NCBI GenBank assembly: GCA_045430285.1
Contig: JAILXV010000005.1
Span: forward strand, 310,001 to 374,000
From: Agarilytica sp045430285
GTDB lineage: Bacteria; Pseudomonadota; Gammaproteobacteria; Pseudomonadales; Cellvibrionaceae
Length of the DNA stretch: 64,000 nucleotides
Reading direction: 5' to 3'
Positions 63,760 through 64,000 of this stretch are shown one piece after another. Each line of letters begins with the position of its first letter. The first letter of the stretch is position 1. The translations under genes were made by a program, and so were the position numbers. The notes beneath the pieces were generated by a model. The model was not told the origin of the DNA, ran no database searches, and saw only the letters and a program-made list of their open reading frames with translations.

Positions 63760-64000
63760 GTAGTTATTAATTCGCAATACCAATAAAAACCCAAATCTAT
63801 TAACACTATTTTTAGCGCCTGTAAATTATATCTTGGTCCAATATTCATACAAAGGTCGCACGACTAAAGTTGGAGTTGTACATTTGTTGAAAATCTATAA
63901 ATACGGACCATTCAACAAATTACCATTATAAAAATAACAATAATTATTGGTCGGTTTCTCCAGATAGACCCACAGACCAAGTTTCTTCTCAGAGGCTAAT
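63760..64000. other. AT-rich right end of the window
   Basis: No open frame or structure that I can support on either strand. Confidence 0.5.

Overview
The window looks like a chromosomal segment of a marine gammaproteobacterium, most likely related to the Cellvibrionales (Saccharophagus/Teredinibacter-like). I infer this from the order of housekeeping genes (lptD-surA-pdxA-rsmA-apaG-apaH, rpsU-yqeY-dnaG-rpoD-tRNA, tsaD-folB-folK, amgK-murU), the moderate GC content, and the many secreted esterase-type hydrolases. No rRNA operon, CRISPR array, transposase, integrase or phage block is visible.

Layout. 1-11.2 kb: the end of a CpsD-like polysaccharide gene, rpe, a DUF3530 protein and the muropeptide-recycling pair murU/amgK on the minus strand (except DUF3530), then the outer-membrane biogenesis and maintenance operon lptD to apaH. 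11.6-16.4 kb: the stress-associated trio prkA-yeaH-spoVR. 16.4-17.6 kb: a minus-strand EamA-type exporter behind what looks like a transcription attenuator with a Cys-rich leader peptide. 17.7-26.3 kb: cca, the minus-strand tsaD-folB-folK group, and the macromolecular synthesis operon rpsU-yqeY-dnaG-rpoD with a tRNA-Ile2(CAU). 26.3-28.9 kb: an AT-rich type II restriction-modification pair directly downstream of the tRNA, plus a small basic protein. 29-37.4 kb: a candidate small RNA, an Aer-like chemoreceptor, three exported hydrolases and a two-component system. 37.4-49.9 kb: dinG, an acyltransferase, a diguanylate cyclase, a tiny exported protein, pyrB, sbcB and can separated by a heptanucleotide tandem repeat, an FHA-EAL protein, a Ser/Thr kinase and a TauE/SafE-type permease.

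50.3-63.2 kb is the standout: an all-plus-strand cluster whose second half encodes a phosphonate pathway. It holds a cytidylyltransferase-PEP mutase fusion, phosphonopyruvate decarboxylase, an iron-type alcohol dehydrogenase (predicted phosphonoacetaldehyde reductase), a cupin dioxygenase and a MobA-like cytidylyltransferase. The dioxygenase has His144, Gln148 and His186 as its apparent iron ligands and Ile180 where 2-hydroxyethylphosphonate dioxygenase has Glu. This is the 2-His-1-Gln signature of methylphosphonate synthase. The predicted flow is PEP to phosphonopyruvate, phosphonoacetaldehyde, 2-hydroxyethylphosphonate and methylphosphonate, then CMP activation and attachment to a cell-surface molecule. 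The first half of the cluster is membrane/lipid-type: CDP-alcohol phosphatidyltransferase, a rifampicin-phosphotransferase-like dikinase, a UbiA prenyltransferase, an ICMT-like methyltransferase, an alpha/beta hydrolase and a GNAT-like protein. It suggests an undescribed methylphosphonate-decorated lipid or glycolipid. That link is inference.
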